A DNA stretch of 18,603 nt, taken from the NCBI GenBank assembly GCA_902572675.1, contig CACGGY010000015.1:1-18603 (forward strand), written 5' to 3'. Of this stretch, positions 15,386-18,603 are shown in pieces; position 1 is the stretch's first letter; each line of letters opens with the position of its first letter. Under the pieces are notes generated by a model. The model saw nothing but the letters and a program-made list of their open reading frames with translations. It had not been told where the DNA came from and did no database searches. The position numbers and the translations under genes were made by a program. The stretch is from an uncultured Prochlorococcus sp. (lineage in GTDB: Bacteria; Cyanobacteriota; Cyanobacteriia; PCC-6307; Cyanobiaceae).

Positions 15386-16336
15386 CTAAACTGCTGAACC
15401 TCCTACAACTTCTAATATTTCTTGAGTAATAGCTGCTTGCCTTGCTTTGTTATACGTTAGATTTAAAGTACTTGCTAATTCTTTAGCATTATCACTCGCG
15501 TTATTCATAGCAGTCATCCTGCAAGCAAGTTCTGAAGCAGCCGATTCTTGAAGAGCTCTTAGTACCTGATTTTGTAAATATAATGGTAATAATGAATCTA
15601 ATAGTTGATCAGGACTTTGTTCAAAAACAATATCTGATGGCAACTTTTCGGAATCACTTTTTTCAATATTTGATTTTTCAACAAGTAACTTACTATCTTT
15701 TGTAGTCAACCTAAAAATTTCATCGTTTTCCTCAGCAATTCCTTGAGGGTCAAGTGGCAATAGTGTTTGAACTACAGGGGCGCAGCTAACTAGAGTGATG
15801 AATTTCGTGTAAATAATTTCAACCCTATCAGAATTTTCCGAAAGAAATTCAGCTAAAATCTCATTTGTAACTCCTTCAGAGTCCTTGACTGTGGGTACCT
15901 GTTCTAGTTCTTTGAAAGTACTCTTAATTAAATATCTATCCTTTCTATTTTGAAAATATCCAATAGCTTTCTTCCCTACCAAAATTAAATTTGGCTGATA
16001 CCCTTGTTTAACTAATTCTGCATATCTTACTTCTACCTTTTTTATTATATTTGTGTTGTAACCTCCGCATAAACCTCTATCCGCAGTTATGCAAACCAGG
16101 GTGATGTTTTTTACTTCTCTCTTGGATAATAGAGGAGAGTCGACAGCCTCAAATTGTACTCTAGATTGAATATTTTCTAAGACCCGTGCAAGTTTATCTG
16201 CAAAAGGTCTACTCTTGAGGACTTGATCTTGAGCCCTCCTAACTTTTGCAGCTGCAACAAGTCTCATGGCCTCCGTTATTTTTCTTGTATTTTTAACGGA
16301 AACGATTCGATCTCTAATCTCTTTAAGATTTGCCAT
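15386..16336 (-). CDS. atpG: ATP synthase F1 subunit gamma
   Basis: The central rotor shaft of F1, 316 residues. The N-terminal coiled-coil helix (MANLKEIRDRIVSVKNTRKITEAM pattern) and the C-terminal helix (ending TQEILEVVGGSA) are both clear, with TADRGLCGGYN at 84-94. An insertion at about 198-240 relative to E. coli gamma is typical of cyanobacteria and plastids. It lacks the cysteine pair used for thiol regulation in plants; the only cysteines are 82, 90, 185 and 272. Unlike most genes here it has a good Shine-Dalgarno site, AAGGAGA on the minus strand (16341-16347), four bases before the ATG. Confidence 0.97.
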   Translation of the reverse strand: MANLKEIRDRIVSVKNTRKITEAMRLVAAAKVRRAQDQVLKSRPFADKLARVLENIQSRVQFEAVDSPLLSKREVKNITLVCITADRGLCGGYNTNIIKKVEVRYAELVKQGYQPNLILVGKKAIGYFQNRKDRYLIKSTFKELEQVPTVKDSEGVTNEILAEFLSENSDRVEIIYTKFITLVSCAPVVQTLLPLDPQGIAEENDEIFRLTTKDSKLLVEKSNIEKSDSEKLPSDIVFEQSPDQLLDSLLPLYLQNQVLRALQESAASELACRMTAMNNASDNAKELASTLNLTYNKARQAAITQEILEVVGGSAV

Positions 16337-16355
16337 GGTATCTCCTTAAATAAAT

Positions 16356-17873
16356 TTAAACTGTGGCAAGCATTGATGATTTAACTTCATTTATCACCTC
16401 TTTTAGTGTCGCTTCTAATCCATCATTTAATTTCTTTTCTTTAAGAATCTCTTCTATAAATTCTGCTTTATTTAACTTTAGGTATTCCCTAAGCTCAGTT
16501 GCAAATTTAGTAACATCCTCAACAGGAACTTCATCAATAAGACCTTTAACTCCTGCATAAACAACTGCAACTTGTTCTGCAAGGTTTAGCGGAGAGAATT
16601 GAGGTTGCTTTAATAATTCTCTTAGTCTTTTGCCTCTTTCAAGTTGTTGCTGAGTAGCTTCATCAAGATCAGATGCAAATTGAGAGAAAGCAGCTAGTTC
16701 ATCAAACTGTGCAAGTTCTAATTTTAAAGTTCCTGCAATTTTTTTAATTGCTTTTGTCTGAGCGGCTCCTCCAACACGACTAACAGATATGCCAACATTA
16801 ATAGCTGGTCTTAATCCTGAGTTGAATAAATCTGCACTCAAGAATATTTGTCCATCTGTAATTGAAATGACATTAGTTGGAATGTAAGCCGAAACGTCCC
16901 CTGCCTGAGTTTCAATAATTGGGAGCGCTGTCATAGAACCGCCTCCCATTGCATCAGAAAGTTTTGCTGCTCTTTCTAGTAATCTACTGTGCAAGTAGAA
17001 GACGTCTCCAGGATAAGCCTCTCTTCCTGGTGGCCTTTTTAAAAGAAGAGACATTTGTCTATAAGCCTGAGCTTGTTTTGTTAGATCATCATAAATAACT
17101 AGTGTTGCTTTACCCTGATACATAAAATGTTCAGCAATTGCTGCACCAGTATAAGGTGCTAAGTACTGTAAAGCTGCTGGTTCTGAAGCTCCTGCACTAA
17201 CTACGACTGTATAATCTAGGGCTCCTCTCTCTCTCAAGACCTCTACGATGTTTGCTACTGATGCTGACTTCTGACCAATAGCTACATAAACACAAACTAC
17301 ATCTTGACCTTTTTGGTTGATTATTGTGTCAATAGCAATCGCAGATTTTCCAGTTTGTCTATCACCAATAATTAATTCTCTTTGACCTCTTCCAACAGGA
17401 ATCATTGCATCAATAGAAGTGATACCTGTTTGCATTGGTTCATGAACTGATCTTCTCTTGATTATTCCAGGAGCCATTTCTTCAATCAACCTAGTATCAC
17501 TTGTTGGAATTTCCCCTTTCCCATCTATTGGTTGTCCGAGAGGGTTAACAACTCTCCCCTGCATTGCTTCACCAACTGGAACAGATGCGATTTTACCTGT
17601 GGACTTAACGTTACTTCCTTCTTGGACACCAAGTGCCTCTCCCATTAAAACGGCTCCAACATTATCATCTTCAAGATTTAAAGCTATACCTTCGGTACCA
17701 TCTTCAAATTCCAACAACTCACCTGCCATGACCTGATCTAAGCCATATATTCTTGCGATGCCATCACCGATTTGCAGTACAGTTCCTACATTGCTGACAC
17801 TTACAGATTGGTCATAATCAGTTATTTGTTGTTTTAAGATTGAACTGATTTCATCAGGGCGTATAGATACCAT
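16356..17873 (-). CDS. atpA: ATP synthase F1 subunit alpha
   Basis: The non-catalytic nucleotide-binding subunit, 505 residues. It has the N-terminal delta/b-contact region, the beta-barrel with [11 protein letters not shown] (35-45), the Walker A loop GDRQTGKS (170-177), the Walker B region [13 protein letters not shown], and the family signature [19 protein letters not shown] followed by [14 protein letters not shown] with the arginine-finger region. It is complete. atpG follows after 19 bp and atpH precedes by 30 bp on the same strand. No clear Shine-Dalgarno site precedes the ATG. Confidence 0.98.
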
Positions 17874-17903
17874 GGATTTAAGAATTTAAGGTTGATTGAA
17901 AAG

Positions 17904-18446
17904 TTACTTGGAAAGAGTTAAGCCAAGTTTTCTAATTTGTGAAGCAAGGGAAGCATCAATTACTTTTGATCCTACACTGGCAACGAAACCACCAATAAGA
18001 GATGGGTCGATTTTAGTTACAAGTTCTAATTTTTCTGTTCCAGCAATATTGATGATCTTTTTGGTAATTAAACCTTTCTGTTCATCAGTAAGCTCGACTG
18101 CAGAAGTAACAGTTGCCAAAGCAATATTACTATTTTCTCGGTAAATCTCTAAAAACCTATCAAGAATTGAAGTAAGGATTCCAATTCTTTGCCTATCGGC
18201 CAATAATTTTAAGAAATTTAGTAAAGAAGAATTAATCTTATTTGAAAAAATTTCAATAATAATTTTCTTCTTAGCATCTGTCTCTAAAATGGGGGAGGAT
18301 AGTGCCTTCTCCAATTCAGGGGAATCTTTTATTAATTCCAAGAGTTGTTTAACTTCAGAAACCATCTCTTCAGTTTGCGAATTTTCATTCACAACTTGAA
18401 GTAATGCCTCTGCGTAAGGTGTAGTAACTGAATTCAAAAGTGGCAT
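17904..18446 (-). CDS. atpH: ATP synthase subunit delta (OSCP)
   Basis: The delta subunit, 180 residues, caps F1 and holds the peripheral stalk. The N-terminal helical bundle begins VTTPYAEALLQVV, typical of the OSCP/delta domain, and the C-terminal region ends with the conserved pattern ELVTKIDPSLIGGFVASVGSKVIDAS. The start codon overlaps the atpF stop in TAATG, and a GAGGTGA Shine-Dalgarno site (18451-18457) lies inside the last atpF codons, so translation is coupled. Confidence 0.96.
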   Translation of the reverse strand: MPLLNSVTTPYAEALLQVVNENSQTEEMVSEVKQLLELIKDSPELEKALSSPILETDAKKKIIIEIFSNKINSSLLNFLKLLADRQRIGILTSILDRFLEIYRENSNIALATVTSAVELTDEQKGLITKKIINIAGTEKLELVTKIDPSLIGGFVASVGSKVIDASLASQIRKLGLTLSK

Positions 18447-18603
18447 TAGTTCACCTCAATATTATTAATTGATTGAGTTACCAAATTTTCTTGTGTTGTT
18501 TTATCAAGTCTATTTGGGAGAGAATCTAGAGCTTTCTTAATTGCCAGTTCAACAGCTTCTTTTCGAAGTTGAGAAATTGCTCTGGATGCTTCAGAGCTCT
18601 CAT
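18446..18603 (-). CDS. atpF: ATP synthase subunit b, C-terminal part, partial
   Basis: The minus-strand frame open at the right edge yields 51 residues ending at a TAA (18446-18448). It is a charged amphipathic helix, LRKEAVELAIKKALDSLPNR, typical of the end of subunit b, which forms the peripheral stalk and binds delta. The membrane anchor and start lie beyond the window. Position directly before atpH, with a one-base TAATG overlap, supports atpF over the b' paralogue, which normally precedes atpF in cyanobacteria. Confidence 0.88.
   Translation of the reverse strand, partial: ESSEASRAISQLRKEAVELAIKKALDSLPNRLDKTTQENLVTQSINNIEVN

Noticed and set aside
17458..17736. 92-residue plus-strand frame inside atpA
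   Set aside because: It is antisense to a fully conserved part of atpA and its composition reflects the complement of that gene. It is a shadow frame, as are the similar frames inside gpmI, groL and atpD.
1..18603. Mobile elements, CRISPR arrays or defence islands
   Set aside because: No spaced direct repeats, terminal inverted repeats, transposase, integrase or Cas-like proteins are visible, and composition is even across the window.

Overview
The window is a compact, AT-rich stretch of cyanobacterial chromosome. Several things point to a marine picocyanobacterium of the Prochlorococcus type, probably a high-light, low-GC clade. These are the base composition, short intergenic gaps, weak or absent Shine-Dalgarno sites, a plastid/cyanobacterium-specific ribosomal protein (PSRP-3/Ycf65), a cyanobacterial-type ATP synthase gamma insertion, and ATP synthase genes split into atpD-atpC and an atpF-atpH-atpA-atpG cluster. 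The assignment to a genus is inference from these features and remembered gene order; no search was run. I see no insertion sequence, prophage, CRISPR array, tRNA or rRNA.

Layout. Bases 2-313 are the 3' end of a plus-strand gene that resembles an Hsp70-like substrate-binding domain. It converges on pyrR (minus). A divergent spacer separates pyrR from gpmI-secG (plus). These converge on groES-groEL (minus), with a strong hairpin terminator between. A 218-bp divergent spacer between groES and atpD carries a closed multi-hairpin element, the best candidate regulatory RNA here. Next come atpD-atpC (plus), converging on the PSRP-3 gene, an additional 52-residue small ORF and pepP (all minus). From 9273 to 13775 runs a tightly packed plus-strand set: CNNM/CBS membrane protein, GTPase, nadD and nadE. 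The last block is minus-strand: atpF (partial), atpH, atpA, atpG, a 2Fe-2S ferredoxin, a 63-residue protein and a DUF3326 protein.

How the genes work together. The ATP synthase genes supply the F1 sector (alpha, beta, gamma, delta, epsilon) and part of the peripheral stalk from two oppositely oriented transcription units about 8 kb apart. GroES/GroEL fold proteins and SecG serves protein export. NadD and NadE catalyse the last two steps of NAD synthesis and are translationally coupled by a 4-base overlap. GpmI is glycolytic, PyrR belongs to pyrimidine salvage or regulation, and PepP to peptide turnover.

Most of the window is conserved housekeeping sequence. The items that deserve a second look are the structured element ahead of atpD, the ferredoxin/small ORF/DUF3326 tail behind the ATP synthase cluster, the unnamed GTPase beside a shortened CNNM protein, and the 52-residue ORF.
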